Shown: positions 17,633 through 26,169 of the stretch, piece by piece
How positions within the stretch are numbered: the first letter of the stretch is position 1
How the letters are laid out: each line of letters begins with the position of its first letter
Assembly (NCBI GenBank): GCA_951635545.1
Contig: OX620685.1
Coordinates: 2,852,001-2,916,000 of the forward strand
From: CAG-873 sp910578365
Lineage (GTDB): Bacteria > Bacteroidota > Bacteroidia > Bacteroidales > Muribaculaceae
Reading direction: 5' to 3'
DNA: 64,000 nucleotides
Translations under genes and position numbers: made by a program
Notes under the pieces: model-generated
What the model was told of the DNA's origin: nothing
Seen by the model: the letters and a program-made list of their open reading frames with translations, nothing else
Database searches by the model: none

Positions 17633-17993
17633 GCAGTACGGCAGCCACGCCGCCGGCATCGGCGAGCCAGTCGAGTGCTTCGCCGCTGCGGTTGTCGGTA
17701 AGACATTCCTGCAGAAGCTCGTCGACGGCCCCGAAAAGAATTGCAGCCACACCCGCCACGGCCATCACTCGGCCGGCGGATGTGGCTTTTTTGCTGCGCG
17801 ACAAATCGAACAGTAAGGCTACCGCCAGAGTGGCGAACATGATGAAATGTACCACCTTGTCAACTCCCGGAAACATCGGCAGTTCATCGGCTCCTGCCGG
17901 ATGCGGTGCAATAGTGGCATAAAGTATGGCGGCTACAACCAGTGTGGTGGCGAGCCAGCGTGGTATCTTTGCTAAGTGGTGCTGTATGTCCAT
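17595..17993 (-). CDS. VanZ-like membrane protein
   Basis: 132 residues with four hydrophobic segments. Family features are DKVVHFIMFATLAVALLF (about residues 44-62) and the pair FGAVDELLQ and DWLADAGGVAAVLL (about 87-120). VanZ-like proteins are small inner-membrane proteins found widely outside vancomycin clusters; their normal role is unclear. The last 38 bp overlap the end of the TlpA-like gene on the other strand. The start codon ATG at 17993 is preferred because the N-terminal hydrophobic segment follows directly. Confidence 0.75.
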   Translation of the reverse strand: MDIQHHLAKIPRWLATTLVVAAILYATIAPHPAGADELPMFPGVDKVVHFIMFATLAVALLFDLSRSKKATSAGRVMAVAGVAAILFGAVDELLQECLTDNRSGEALDWLADAGGVAAVLLIFSAWRQRHQP

Positions 17994-18038
17994 GATGATG
18001 TTGAACTAACGGGCCGTAGCGGGTGTTTTAACTACGTT

Positions 18039-18254
18039 ATGAAATCCGCAAGATACAGATGGATATGGATATTGCTGGGTGCTGTGGCGCTGATAGCTGC
18101 AGCCGTACTGTATATGGTTCTGCCTCTGCGCAGCGCGCGAATCGACCGCAAGGCAGTGGCCGCGCAGGCAGCCACTTATTACGATGCCAGATTGGGCGAG
18201 ATAGCCGATAGTGTCAACGCCGACGAGGCACAGAGGAGTGTCGAAGGCGATTAG
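18039..18254 (+). CDS. Small single-pass membrane protein
   Basis: 71 residues from ATG at 18039 (MKSARYRWIWILLGAVALIA); upstream codons of the same frame overlap the VanZ start region and look non-coding. It has one hydrophobic helix (about residues 8-30) with basic residues before it, then a short polar tail. I recognise no family. It is divergent from VanZ and its last 4 bp overlap the end of the convergent kinase gene. Reality as a gene is likely but not certain: the membrane-helix pattern and good codon use support it. Confidence 0.5.
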   Translation: MKSARYRWIWILLGAVALIAAAVLYMVLPLRSARIDRKAVAAQAATYYDARLGEIADSVNADEAQRSVEGD

Positions 18255-19087
18255 TCGTTTTTATGAAACTCTATCAGGCCCGGCATTGAATAGCGTATGA
18301 CTTTGCCTACGGCAGCGCCGAAATCGTTGGCCGCACGGGTAAGTATGTCGCGGAAATTCACTGCCACTGAGCCTACAAAGTTTATCGGATACGATTTATA
18401 GTCGTAGGCTATGATATTGCGGCAGAAAAAGCGGCTGAAAGCATCGTACACCAGGTCGTGTACGTACTGCTCGTGTACGTGCTGCATCAGAAAAGTGGCG
18501 TAGCGGGCCAGGGCGCGGTTGGGCAGCGAGTTGGTGTACACATCGTCCATAAGCAGGTTGTGGCTTACGTTGAAGTGTTCGTAGAATTCATCGGTCAGGG
18601 CTGTCGGAGCCAGTCCCTTGAGGACATCGGCCACAAGTATTTTGCCCATATACGCCCCCGAGCCTTCGTCGCCCAGGATAAAGCCGAGCGGGCTTACGTT
18701 CTTGATTATTTCCTCACCATCGTAAAAGCATGAGTTCGAACCGGTGCCTATGATGCATGCCAAGCCGGGCTCGCGCACAAGCAGGCCGCGGGCGGCTCCC
18801 AGAAGGTCGCTCTGAACTGTCACCGGAGTTTTGAACTGAGCTACCAGCGACGACTCGATAATCTTGCATTTTTCGGTAGTGGCGCAACCGGCGCCGTAGA
18901 AGTACACATGGTCCCAGCGGCGGCGGAAAAAGGCCTCCGGCAATTCAAGGCGGATGCTGTGCGAAATTTCGCGTCGCGACTGAAAGTATGGGTTCAGACC
19001 GGTGGTAAAGGCGTGTTCGACAATGCGGTCACCATCAACGAGTGACCATTCGGTGCGTGTACTGCTGCTTTCTGCGATGATTTTCAT
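18251..19087 (-). CDS. BadF/BadG/BcrA-type ATPase, N-acetylglucosamine kinase-like
   Basis: 278 residues from ATG at 19087 (MKIIAESSSTRTEWSLVDGD); the reading frame opens 10 codons earlier but those fall close to the promoter. The ASKHA fold is visible: phosphate-1 motif ESSSTRTEW (about 5-13), YFYGAGCA (about 60), phosphate-2 region IIGTGSNSCFYDGE (about 108-121), and the hinge LGDEGSGAYMG (about 133-143). In Bacteroidota this family is annotated as N-acetylglucosamine kinase, used in recycling or salvage of amino sugars; the substrate is inferred from the family. It has a strong promoter and is monocistronic. Confidence 0.82.
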   Translation of the reverse strand: MKIIAESSSTRTEWSLVDGDRIVEHAFTTGLNPYFQSRREISHSIRLELPEAFFRRRWDHVYFYGAGCATTEKCKIIESSLVAQFKTPVTVQSDLLGAARGLLVREPGLACIIGTGSNSCFYDGEEIIKNVSPLGFILGDEGSGAYMGKILVADVLKGLAPTALTDEFYEHFNVSHNLLMDDVYTNSLPNRALARYATFLMQHVHEQYVHDLVYDAFSRFFCRNIIAYDYKSYPINFVGSVAVNFRDILTRAANDFGAAVGKVIRYSMPGLIEFHKND

Positions 19088-19119
19088 TGTAACTGTCAGT
19101 GTATTGTCGGATTCCACTG

Positions 19120-19151
19120 CAAAATTAACACATTTTTTTTACCTGGGCAAA
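19120..19151 (-). promoter_or_regulatory. Promoter of the GlcNAc-kinase-like gene
   Basis: On the minus strand: TTTG at 19151-19148, 20-nt spacer, TAATTTTG at 19127-19120, fitting the Bacteroides consensus with ideal spacing; the ATG at 19087 is 32 bp downstream. The rest of 19088-19254 shows nothing else. Confidence 0.75.
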
Positions 19152-19254
19152 TTAGAGCATAATGATATTATTTGCTGATGAAAATGAATATGTGTCGGAT
19201 GCCGTTAGCCGTTAGAGTGTATTACACGGCGGAGATTGAAGTGGTCTGCACTCA

Positions 19255-20805
19255 CTACAGTCCGAAGCAGGCGGTTACGGCTCTGCGTATCTCGTCGGCT
19301 TCGGCGCTTTTGCCGCGCAGAATCTCGAGTATCACCGAAATATACTGGTCTTTGCCCGACAGGCCGCACATACCGGCCACGTTGCTGGCAGGAATCATGG
19401 ATTTCTGGTTGTACACCCGCAGCACGCTGCGGTAATCGCTTTCGTTGAGGTAGCGCTTGAACTCGCGGCAGAAGTTTTCGTACAGTCCACGCGGATTTAT
19501 CTCGCGTTTAAGAGCGTCCATGTGGCTTTCGAGCTGGCCTATGTTTGTAAATCGGCCGTCGATGCGGTACTCCACAGTCTGTTTTACCCGGTGCCGCGTG
19601 TGCTGCAAGGCCTGTTTGTGAAGATCGGTCTTGAACTGGAGGAGTATGCTGTGTTTTACTTTGGCAAAAACTTTGTCGGGATTGTGTTTGCAGTAGCGGG
19701 CTACCGCGCGGACAATCTCCTCGAGCATGAGTATGTTTTCGATTTCGGCAACATCCGGCACCATCACGCGCTTGCGTCGCAGGTATGCCACTTCGCGTTC
19801 GTCGCGTCGGTCGCGGTCTACAATTCCAACGGCATCGTTGTGGTGCATGGCGTTGAGGTCGTTGAATGTGCGGGTGGCCTCGATTACTTTGTTGCAGCTG
19901 CCCAGCGACTTTACGCTATAGTCCTGGAATATAAGTGGATATAGCTTGGAGTCGATGCTATGTACGCCGTCGCCCTCGATAAACATCACCGGCTTGCGGG
20001 CACCGATAAGAGCCCGGTACATGTCGTCGGTCAGAGGCGAGTCGGGCGGCAGCAGCATGTAGTCCCATTTCTGCAGCGCGGCATCGTAGTCGCGCACCCA
20101 TATTACCTGTGCTCCCGCGCGGGTCGAGGCAAATTCCAGGTCGTGAGTGGTGTAGGCGAAGCGGCAGTCGGGGCGCAGCATTTCGAGGCGGTTCCACAGC
20201 GACTGAATCATAGACGGATGCAGGAATATTTCGGGCGAGTCGACAATAATCATACTGTCGGCGGGCGCATAGAGTATGGCGCCGGCATAGAAGAGAACGG
20301 CGCGTTCGCCGTCGCTGAGCCGCACGGCCGAGTAAGCGCTGTTGTCGAGGCCACGGGCGAACAGCACCTTTCCGCTTTCGATAAGCACACGGTTGCCCGG
20401 AAACACCTCCTGCCACAGGCTGATAACGCGGTCGAGGCGGGTGGAGCGCAGGCGGGTCCGGTCGGGGTGTTCGGCCAAAGCCAGTTTGTAGCCTATCAGG
20501 TTCACCATCTCGTCGTGCATCAGCATGGCGAGAACGCGTTCGAACTGGCTACCGTCCTGGTCCTGCAGGCCGTACTGCTCGAATATGGTATCGACCGACG
20601 GAGCCGTGCTCTGGCGTCGTTTGCCGTACAGAGCCTCAAGGGCCGAAATGCGGAATGCTTTTTGGCCCAGGTCGTCGATAAGACGGTTTGCGAATCGTGA
20701 TTTTCCGGAGCCGTTTGCACCTATTATTACAATCTGCCGAATTTCGGGAGCTATGAAGGCTTCGGTACCGTCGGAGCGCAGCGGGAGAGAGATTCTATCG
20801 GACAT
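19255..20805 (-). CDS. AAA/ABC-type ATPase fused to DUF4435 (PARIS AriAB-like)
   Basis: 516 residues. The N-terminal half is an ABC/SMC-like ATPase: Walker A IGANGSGKSRF (about 28-38), signature VRLSDGERAVLFYAG (about 165-179), Walker B MIIVDSPEIFLHP (about 186-198) and switch His TTHDLEFA. The C-terminal half is DUF4435, a TOPRIM-like nuclease fold: MFIEGDGVHSIDSKLY (about 272-287), GIVDRDRRDE and VPDVAEIENILML (about 325-355), giving the E, DxD and E acidic residues. In PARIS anti-phage defence AriA (ATPase) and AriB (DUF4435) are separate or fused. This one is shorter than AriA plus AriB together. It is in a stable-looking core region upstream of no other defence gene, so a housekeeping role is also possible. 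Confidence 0.8.
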   Translation of the reverse strand: MSDRISLPLRSDGTEAFIAPEIRQIVIIGANGSGKSRFANRLIDDLGQKAFRISALEALYGKRRQSTAPSVDTIFEQYGLQDQDGSQFERVLAMLMHDEMVNLIGYKLALAEHPDRTRLRSTRLDRVISLWQEVFPGNRVLIESGKVLFARGLDNSAYSAVRLSDGERAVLFYAGAILYAPADSMIIVDSPEIFLHPSMIQSLWNRLEMLRPDCRFAYTTHDLEFASTRAGAQVIWVRDYDAALQKWDYMLLPPDSPLTDDMYRALIGARKPVMFIEGDGVHSIDSKLYPLIFQDYSVKSLGSCNKVIEATRTFNDLNAMHHNDAVGIVDRDRRDEREVAYLRRKRVMVPDVAEIENILMLEEIVRAVARYCKHNPDKVFAKVKHSILLQFKTDLHKQALQHTRHRVKQTVEYRIDGRFTNIGQLESHMDALKREINPRGLYENFCREFKRYLNESDYRSVLRVYNQKSMIPASNVAGMCGLSGKDQYISVILEILRGKSAEADEIRRAVTACFGL

Positions 20806-20809
20806 TGGT

Positions 20810-21259
20810 CTACAGGGGGAATGGAGTGAAAGTTAGATTGTCGAGCGGTCCTCTGCCCGGGGCTGTGTAGATTTCCATATCGGGATAAGTGCCGGTGTAG
20901 GGGTCGTACTGGTCCCACCAGCGGAAGGTCCATACCGAGTTCATGGAATATCCGTAATAGCTGAGGTATATACGTCCGAGGTCGTAGTTTACCGAGTATG
21001 TGCCTTCGTAGGTTTCAAGGCCCGGAATGGCATTGCCGTCGGGGTCGCACGGCGATATAAGAAATTCGCCGTTCCAGTAGAAGTCAATCACCCACAGGTC
21101 GTTATATGCTCCCGCATGCGCGTAGGCAGCGAAAGCGCGCCCAGCGAACCAGCTGCTTTCGCCATAGTACGGTTCGTCGTTGTCGCAGCTTTGCAGTGTA
21201 AGCATCAGTGTGGCTGTGAGCATAACGAGCCACAGCGATTTCGGATTAGTCTGTTTCAT
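20810..21259 (-). CDS. Small putative lipoprotein, unrecognised
   Basis: 149 residues. Lipoprotein signal peptide with lipobox LTLQSC at about residues 20-25, followed by the acidic DNDEPYYG typical of Bacteroidota exported lipoproteins. The mature part is rich in Tyr and Trp (RIYLSYYGYSMNSVWTFRWW) and probably a small beta domain; no family is recognised. It is 4 bp upstream of the AAA-DUF4435 gene in the same direction and has the only promoter visible for the pair, so they may be co-transcribed, which would be odd for a defence gene. Confidence 0.75.
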   Translation of the reverse strand: MKQTNPKSLWLVMLTATLMLTLQSCDNDEPYYGESSWFAGRAFAAYAHAGAYNDLWVIDFYWNGEFLISPCDPDGNAIPGLETYEGTYSVNYDLGRIYLSYYGYSMNSVWTFRWWDQYDPYTGTYPDMEIYTAPGRGPLDNLTFTPFPL

Positions 21260-21264
21260 ATTGG

Positions 21265-21296
21265 CAAATGTAGTGAATTAATGTTATTCCAACAAA
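21265..21296 (-). promoter_or_regulatory. Promoter of the lipoprotein / AAA-DUF4435 pair
   Basis: Minus strand: TTTG at 21296-21293, 20-nt spacer, TACATTTG at 21272-21265. The lipoprotein ATG (21259) begins 5 bp after the box, implying a leaderless or very short leader. Confidence 0.65.
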
Positions 21297-21324
21297 TAAT
21301 TCGCCGGTTTTGTGCGAAACTATA

Positions 21325-21765
21325 CTAATCCTCGTCGTCCTCGTCGTCGAAATCGAAGTCGAAGTCCCAGCCGTCGGATATGTCGGAGGTGAATTTGCTC
21401 AGTTCGCGGCCCTCGCGCTTGGTGGGACGTCCGAGTCCCTTCCGTCTGTCGATGAATCCGGATATCTTCACAACTTCGAGCAGGTCGAGCTGGCTCTGCG
21501 GAGTTATATTTTCCATGTACTCCGGCACCAGTCTGGCCCCGAGTCGGTTTTCGGTAAGCGCCAGAACGCGGAAGGAGTATGTCACCGGTGGCTTGCGCAC
21601 ATTAACCACATCGCCCACCTTTATGGTTCGCGAGGGTTTGATTGGCGTCGAATTGTCGACACCTACGCTTACACGGCCTTTTTTGCAGGCTTCGGTAGCT
21701 ATGGTGCGGGTCTTGAACACGCGCACGGCCCATAGCCATTTGTCGATTCTTACTTCTGTTGGCAT
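21325..21765 (-). CDS. S4-domain RNA-binding protein (Hsp15-like)
   Basis: 146 residues from ATG at 21765 (MPTEVRIDKWLWAVRVFKTR); codons before it overlap the glycosyltransferase. The S4 fold spans about residues 6-65: RIDKWLWAVRVFKTRTIATE, then KKGRVSVG, KVGDVVNVRK. Hsp15-type proteins bind stalled 50S subunits carrying nascent peptide-tRNA, in the cytoplasm. The tail is strongly acidic (DFDFDFDDEDDED), a feature of Bacteroidota members. It overlaps the GT gene end by 16 bp and lies downstream of pth, another rescue factor for peptidyl-tRNA, which fits a shared translation-quality theme. Confidence 0.88.
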   Translation of the reverse strand: MPTEVRIDKWLWAVRVFKTRTIATEACKKGRVSVGVDNSTPIKPSRTIKVGDVVNVRKPPVTYSFRVLALTENRLGARLVPEYMENITPQSQLDLLEVVKISGFIDRRKGLGRPTKREGRELSKFTSDISDGWDFDFDFDDEDDED

Positions 21766-22553
21766 TGTCTTATTCCTTGTACGGCTACAATCTCGCCGCG
21801 GCTTAATTTGTCGTTCATATATTGGTAAGCCTCCGGCAGATGCGGGTTTACTTTCTCGCGATGCCAAAGATGGCGCACCAGTCCGCTGCGGAAGAGCTTG
21901 AATGTCTTTACTCCATTGGCTTGCAAACGCAATTCCAAGTCAGTATCCTCGCAGCCCCAGCCTTCGAAATGGAGGTCGTAGCCGTTGATTGCCAGCAGGT
22001 CGCTGCGCCAGAACGACATATTTGCGCCAAGACCTGTGCCGGATGAACGATAGCGGTGCGACAGACCTACTGTCAGCAGTCGGGGCAGTCGAATGGCTTT
22101 CTCGCGGTCTTTGAGCAGCGAGGTCGACAGGGGCCAGTACCAGCGGCAGTAGTGTCGTCGGCTTCGTATACGCTCGGAAGCGGTGTGGTTCAGCCTCAGA
22201 CGCGATCCTTTGATATAATGTCCGGGCAGGGCGGTGGCGCAGTGGTCGGCAATAAAATGGCGCGAGAGGATTACATCGCCGTCAATCTGGATGATATAAT
22301 CGCAAGAGCTGTGGGCTATACATTTGTTGCGCATCATGGCAAGGCGGAAGCCCTCGTCGGGTTGCCACAGATGCACTACCGGCACCGGGCAACGCTTAGC
22401 AAAGTCCTCAATCAGCATGGCGGTGTCATCGGTGGAGCCGTCGTCGCCGATTATGATTTCGTCGGGTATACGGGTCTGCCGGAGCACCGAGTCGAGGCAT
22501 ACGGCCAGAGTAGCACTGCTGTTGTAGGTAGATATGATGAGCGAAACTGTCAT
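21750..22553 (-). CDS. Family 2 glycosyltransferase (GT-A) with C-terminal galactosyltransferase-like part
   Basis: 267 residues. MTVSLIISTYNSSATLAVCL at the N-terminus, DEIIIGDDGSTDDTA (about 31-45) and YIIQIDGDVILS (about 87-98, DxD metal site) are the GT-A hallmarks; FEGWGCEDTDLELRL (about 200-214) is the ED-rich acceptor motif shared with Glyco_transf_7C proteins. It transfers a sugar from an NDP-sugar, probably to a surface glycan. It overlaps pth by 4 bp (ATG within the stop) and the S4 gene by 16 bp, so the rplY-pth-GT-S4 genes are one operon. Confidence 0.88.
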   Translation of the reverse strand: MTVSLIISTYNSSATLAVCLDSVLRQTRIPDEIIIGDDGSTDDTAMLIEDFAKRCPVPVVHLWQPDEGFRLAMMRNKCIAHSSCDYIIQIDGDVILSRHFIADHCATALPGHYIKGSRLRLNHTASERIRSRRHYCRWYWPLSTSLLKDREKAIRLPRLLTVGLSHRYRSSGTGLGANMSFWRSDLLAINGYDLHFEGWGCEDTDLELRLQANGVKTFKLFRSGLVRHLWHREKVNPHLPEAYQYMNDKLSRGEIVAVQGIRQCQQK

Positions 22554-23113
22554 TTGTTGTTGAATTTACACATAGCGTTGCCAATACCTGCGAGCACAAA
22601 TTCTTTCATTGCGTCAATGGCATGGCCTATGCGTACGGGCATCTGCTGCCGCTGATCGAGGGTGAAGTTGCCCAGTACATAGTCAACCTGGCAGCCTCGG
22701 GCGTAGTCGTTGCCAATGCCGAAACGCAGGCGCGGATATGCCTGGGTGCCGAGCATCTGCGCTATATTTTTGAGTCCGTTGTGCCCGGCGTCGCTGCCCG
22801 ACGGCTTGAGCCTTATGGCTCCGAAAGGCAGGGCTATGTCGTCGACCAGCACCAGGATATGGTCAGTGGCGATGCCTTCTTTTTCTTTCCAGTATCTTAC
22901 GGCATTGCCGCTGAGGTTCATGTATGTGGAGGGTTTGAGCAAAACCAGCTGTTTGTTTTTCAGACGCATACGTGCCACGTCGCCATAACGCTCGGTGCTA
23001 AAAGAAATATTGGATGCCTCGGCTAAGGCATCCAATATCATAAACCCGATGTTATGGCGGGTGTTGCGGTATTCGTCACCGATATTGCCCAAGCCCACAA
23101 TAAGGTATTTCAT
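22550..23113 (-). CDS. pth: Peptidyl-tRNA hydrolase
   Basis: 187 residues from ATG at 23113 (MKYLIVGLGNIGDEYRNTRH); a longer frame adds 34 proline-rich codons without conservation. Pth cleaves peptidyl-tRNA released by stalled ribosomes. Catalytic His in NTRHNIGF (about 20), Asn in KPSTYMNLSG (about 65-75), VLVDDIALPFG (about 95) and SDAGHNGLKNI (about 112-122) are all present. It is directly downstream of rplY (31 bp), a common pairing in bacteria. Confidence 0.96.
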   Translation of the reverse strand: MKYLIVGLGNIGDEYRNTRHNIGFMILDALAEASNISFSTERYGDVARMRLKNKQLVLLKPSTYMNLSGNAVRYWKEKEGIATDHILVLVDDIALPFGAIRLKPSGSDAGHNGLKNIAQMLGTQAYPRLRFGIGNDYARGCQVDYVLGNFTLDQRQQMPVRIGHAIDAMKEFVLAGIGNAMCKFNNK

Positions 23114-23144
23114 AATTGCGGAGCTTTGGAGGTAATGATGGTGA

Positions 23145-23804
23145 TTACTTGCCGGCGGCGGCAGCAGCTGCAGCGGCACCACGGGCGGCGCGGGTGAGCT
23201 GAACGGCGCAGACAACAGCGTTCTTGGCGTTTACGAGTTCGAGATTGTCGAAGTTCAGTTCGCCTACCTGCAGAGTCTTGCCCAGGCCGAGGTTGTCAAC
23301 GTTGATAACGAGGCGTTCGGGCACGTCGGTATAGATGGCTTTTACCTTGAGTTTCTTCATCGAGAGTGCGAGCTTACCACCGGCTTTTACACCTTCGGCG
23401 TGGCCTTCGAGTTTTACGGGAACTTCGATTACCACGGGTTTATTGTCGTTTACTTCGAGGAAGTCGAGGTGAAGAACTGCATCTTTTACGGGGTGGAACT
23501 GAATGTCCTTGAGCACGGCCATACGCTTCTGACCGTTGAAGTCGAGTTCTACAGCAAAGATGTCGGGGGTATAGATGAGCTTGCGTACATCTTCGTTGCT
23601 TACTACGAGGTCGGTAGTGATAAGGCCTTTACCGTTACCGATTTCAACCAGCTTTTCGCCGGCTTTGAGTTCGCCGTTGAAGGGGAGGTCGAATACTTCG
23701 CCGCCGTTGAGCACTACGGGAATTTTACCGTCTTTGCGGAGAGCCTTGGTGGCTTTCTTGCCGAGGTCGGTACGGGGCTCGGCTGCGAGTTGGAAAGTTT
23801 TCAT
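23145..23804 (-). CDS. rplY: 50S ribosomal protein L25/general stress protein Ctc
   Basis: 219 residues, the long Ctc form: an L25 5S-rRNA-binding domain (MKTFQLAAEPRTDLGKKATK, IPVVLNGG) and a C-terminal beta domain (VIEVPVKLEGHAEGVKAGGK, about 125-145). The very end is an Ala-rich tail (RGAAAAAAAAGK), typical in Bacteroidota. It binds 5S rRNA in the large subunit. First gene of the rplY-pth-GT-S4 operon, driven by a well-formed promoter. Confidence 0.95.
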   Translation of the reverse strand: MKTFQLAAEPRTDLGKKATKALRKDGKIPVVLNGGEVFDLPFNGELKAGEKLVEIGNGKGLITTDLVVSNEDVRKLIYTPDIFAVELDFNGQKRMAVLKDIQFHPVKDAVLHLDFLEVNDNKPVVIEVPVKLEGHAEGVKAGGKLALSMKKLKVKAIYTDVPERLVINVDNLGLGKTLQVGELNFDNLELVNAKNAVVCAVQLTRAARGAAAAAAAAGK

Positions 23805-23889
23805 TGCTTTTTCCTGATTTAAAATGTGTTACTCAAAATTAAGTTTGCTCTTAATTTCCCATCACACGCGGGATTTCATAAAGCGACTG

Positions 23890-23921
23890 CAAAGTTAGCG
23901 ATTTTTTTTCACTCTGCCAAA
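23890..23921 (-). promoter_or_regulatory. Promoter of the rplY-pth operon
   Basis: Minus strand: TTTG at 23921-23918, 20-nt spacer, TAACTTTG at 23897-23890, ideal consensus. The leader to ATG 23804 is about 80 nt. Confidence 0.78.
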
Positions 23922-23929
23922 TGTTTTTT

Positions 23930-23960
23930 GTAGAGTCAACAAGCTGTAGAGTCAACAAGC
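23930..23960. repeat. Short tandem duplication
   Basis: The 15-nt word GTAGAGTCAACAAGC occurs twice in a row (about 23930-23944 and 23946-23960) just after the 3' end of the PagL-like gene. Probably a replication-slippage duplication; no function is implied. Confidence 0.7.
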
Positions 23961-23967
23961 GGGGCGG

Positions 23968-25164
23968 CTACAGCCGTATGCCGAGGCCGAGCATAAGGTT
24001 CTGCGGTGTCTTGAATTCGCCCAAGCGGTAGCCCACATTAAGAAATATGCCGCGCCACACAAAGGCTTTGAGCGTCAGCGACTGGTAGAAGCGCTTATTG
24101 CCTGCTGGCTTTATAAAGTCGTAGCCCAGGCCGGCGTTGACACTGAATATGGGCATTGTGAGTTCGGCATGGGCCGAGATACCTGCGCTGAGCTGGCTGC
24201 CGAACGAGGGGCGGTAGAAAAACATATTGTCGCCGTAAGCACCTTCCACCCGGTTTGAATCCAGGTTGGCGCCTTCGTCCCACTGCAGGTCGAGCGAGGG
24301 GCCTACGGCTACCCAACGGTTGAGGTGTCGCAGGGGTGAGAACTGCAGCCCTGTCACGGCGAAATGTCCGGGCACCAGTTCCTGAGAGTTGCCGGTGCCG
24401 ATAACGCACTTTCGCCATGCTCCGTAGCCGACTATATCGTATGACCAGCGGCCCCGGTCGGCCTCGCGGCTAAGTTGTTCCGGTGCCTGTGGCTCGCTTT
24501 GGCAGCCGCCAAGAGAATATACAATGCCGAGGCTTACTCCCAGAGTGTTTACTCCGGCATTGGGCCACTCGGTGTTGCCGTTGGAGAAGTGGCGGCCGCC
24601 CATGCTGAGTCTAAGTGTGGTACTTTCGGCCACACGGTAGTTCAGAGTCAGATTCAGCCCTATATGGGCGGTTGTGGATGTAGATAGCGCCACATTGTCG
24701 GGCATGGTTACTTCATTGTAATGTTTCCAGCCGAAGGCGGCGCCGAATTGCCATTCGTATCCCAGCCATAAGCGCTGTGCCAAGTGAGCAATAGGCGCTC
24801 CCTGAAATACAAATGCCGACACCGGTCGTCCCAGAATATTGTAGCGGTTGTTAAGGTCGGCGCTTATGGCTACACCCTGGTACAGACCGTGATAGAGCAT
24901 GCCTTGACGGCTGTAGGGGTCGAAGCGCAGTTCCAGGCGCAAACCGGGGGTGAAGACCGTGCCGCCGCGCTGTTGGTAGATGTTGTTACCGTCCAGATAG
25001 TTGTTGGTAGGCATCAACACAGAAAATCCGGCATCAATGCCGAGTCCGGTGTGCAGGGGGCGCGCAAAGCCGTCAGGAATGGAGTCGGCGGCCGCATGGG
25101 CCTGCATGCCCGCTCCGATGGTTGCGGCGGCTACTGCGGCAGACAGTCTAAATAATTTCAACAT
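23968..25164 (-). CDS. PagL/acyloxyacyl-hydrolase-like outer-membrane barrel
   Basis: 398 residues with a signal peptide (MLKLFRLSAAVAAATIGAGM). Residues about 200-225 carry GGRHFSNGNTEWPNAGVNTL, matching the H-x-S-N motif of lipid A 3-O-deacylases (PagL), and the protein is full of alternating amphipathic strands ending in a barrel-like C-terminus (GIRL). It would remove or accept acyl chains of lipid A in the outer membrane; the enzymatic role is by family only. The long form has a second half (after about 230) that also looks like barrel strands. It overlaps the upstream lipoprotein gene by 17 bp. Confidence 0.75.
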   Translation of the reverse strand: MLKLFRLSAAVAAATIGAGMQAHAAADSIPDGFARPLHTGLGIDAGFSVLMPTNNYLDGNNIYQQRGGTVFTPGLRLELRFDPYSRQGMLYHGLYQGVAISADLNNRYNILGRPVSAFVFQGAPIAHLAQRLWLGYEWQFGAAFGWKHYNEVTMPDNVALSTSTTAHIGLNLTLNYRVAESTTLRLSMGGRHFSNGNTEWPNAGVNTLGVSLGIVYSLGGCQSEPQAPEQLSREADRGRWSYDIVGYGAWRKCVIGTGNSQELVPGHFAVTGLQFSPLRHLNRWVAVGPSLDLQWDEGANLDSNRVEGAYGDNMFFYRPSFGSQLSAGISAHAELTMPIFSVNAGLGYDFIKPAGNKRFYQSLTLKAFVWRGIFLNVGYRLGEFKTPQNLMLGLGIRL

Positions 25165-26065
25165 CTACGGTATAATTTATAGGTTGGGACACTTTGCAGT
25201 TGCCATCGAAATAATAGCTCAAGCCGGAGTTGGGCTGTTCGGTATAGCCAATAAAAGGCGTTTCGATGCAGGTGAAAATTATGGTCGACCTTATCTCGGC
25301 TGTGGAGTAGGGCGGCACCTCCACTGTCAGTTCTATATCGGTGCCGTCGGCAATGAAATAAGCATGAGAATCCAACTGCAGTCGGGCGGGTTTGGCCGAC
25401 ACTGCCCATAATCCGCCGGAATACTCCGGAACCGGACATTCTATCGTTGTGCCTTTGATCCATGGTATCTCGCTTGTCATCAGTATCTCTGTGCGATAGT
25501 CGCCATACGGGCGATAGCCTACAAACTGTGTGGCCGGACCATTATTGGTAAACTTCGTGACATTCGAATGCCGTTCGGTGGTGTAGCGCGTAGCATCATC
25601 CATCGTGTAGTAAATCTCGGTGGCGAGCGGCTCGCCCGGCTCAAGGACAACGTCCATACAGGCCGAGGTGTGGCCGTAGTCGAACACTACGCTTACAGGC
25701 AGAGCCTTCTCGTAGGTGTTGTCGACCAGGCAGAATGTTATGTCGCCACCATTTACAAAGGCTTCGAGCATGAATCGCGGTGAGCCATACACCACCCGTG
25801 CCACATTGCTGATTAAAGGAAAATCGTCAAGGCGATTGCCGTCGCGGTCGTAATATTCAATATATGTATAATAGTCGCCATCACATGATACATAAACCGC
25901 CTGCAGCCCGTCGAACGGTATGGCTACCGTACACGGCTTGTTTACAGTCAGTTCGATGCTGTTGTTGAAATCGGGTATGCGCTCCACGAAAATATCGTTG
26001 TTGCAGCCGGTGAATCCTGTGGCCATACATACCAATAGCAACATATTTATGATTTTACTTTTCAT
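25148..26065 (-). CDS. Putative surface lipoprotein, unrecognised
   Basis: 305 residues from ATG at 26065 (MKSKIINMLLLVCMATGFTG); the first ATG is six codons earlier. The lipobox is TGFTGC followed by NND, typical for Bacteroidota lipoproteins. The mature protein is beta-rich, with no motif I can name (regions such as VPPYSTAEIRSTIIFTC suggest Ig-like strands). It overlaps the PagL-like gene by 17 bp, so they form a two-gene envelope operon. Confidence 0.75.
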   Translation of the reverse strand: MKSKIINMLLLVCMATGFTGCNNDIFVERIPDFNNSIELTVNKPCTVAIPFDGLQAVYVSCDGDYYTYIEYYDRDGNRLDDFPLISNVARVVYGSPRFMLEAFVNGGDITFCLVDNTYEKALPVSVVFDYGHTSACMDVVLEPGEPLATEIYYTMDDATRYTTERHSNVTKFTNNGPATQFVGYRPYGDYRTEILMTSEIPWIKGTTIECPVPEYSGGLWAVSAKPARLQLDSHAYFIADGTDIELTVEVPPYSTAEIRSTIIFTCIETPFIGYTEQPNSGLSYYFDGNCKVSQPINYTVDVEII

Positions 26066-26136
26066 TGCGGTCATAGAATACAAAATTATGAAAAAACATC
26101 GACATTAACAATAGGGAATTTCAGAAAAATTTTGCT

Positions 26137-26144
26137 TATCTTTG
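26137..26144 (+). promoter_or_regulatory. TAnnTTTG box of the fucosidase operon
   Basis: TATCTTTG followed by C, 25 bp before the ATG at 26170; no clear -33 TTTG at the expected distance. Confidence 0.5.
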
Positions 26145-26169
26145 CCGAATAAACTACAAAAAACGAACC

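Noticed and set aside
23930..23960. Direct repeats as an operator
   Set aside because: A simple 15-nt tandem duplication at the 3' end of a gene, better explained by slippage.
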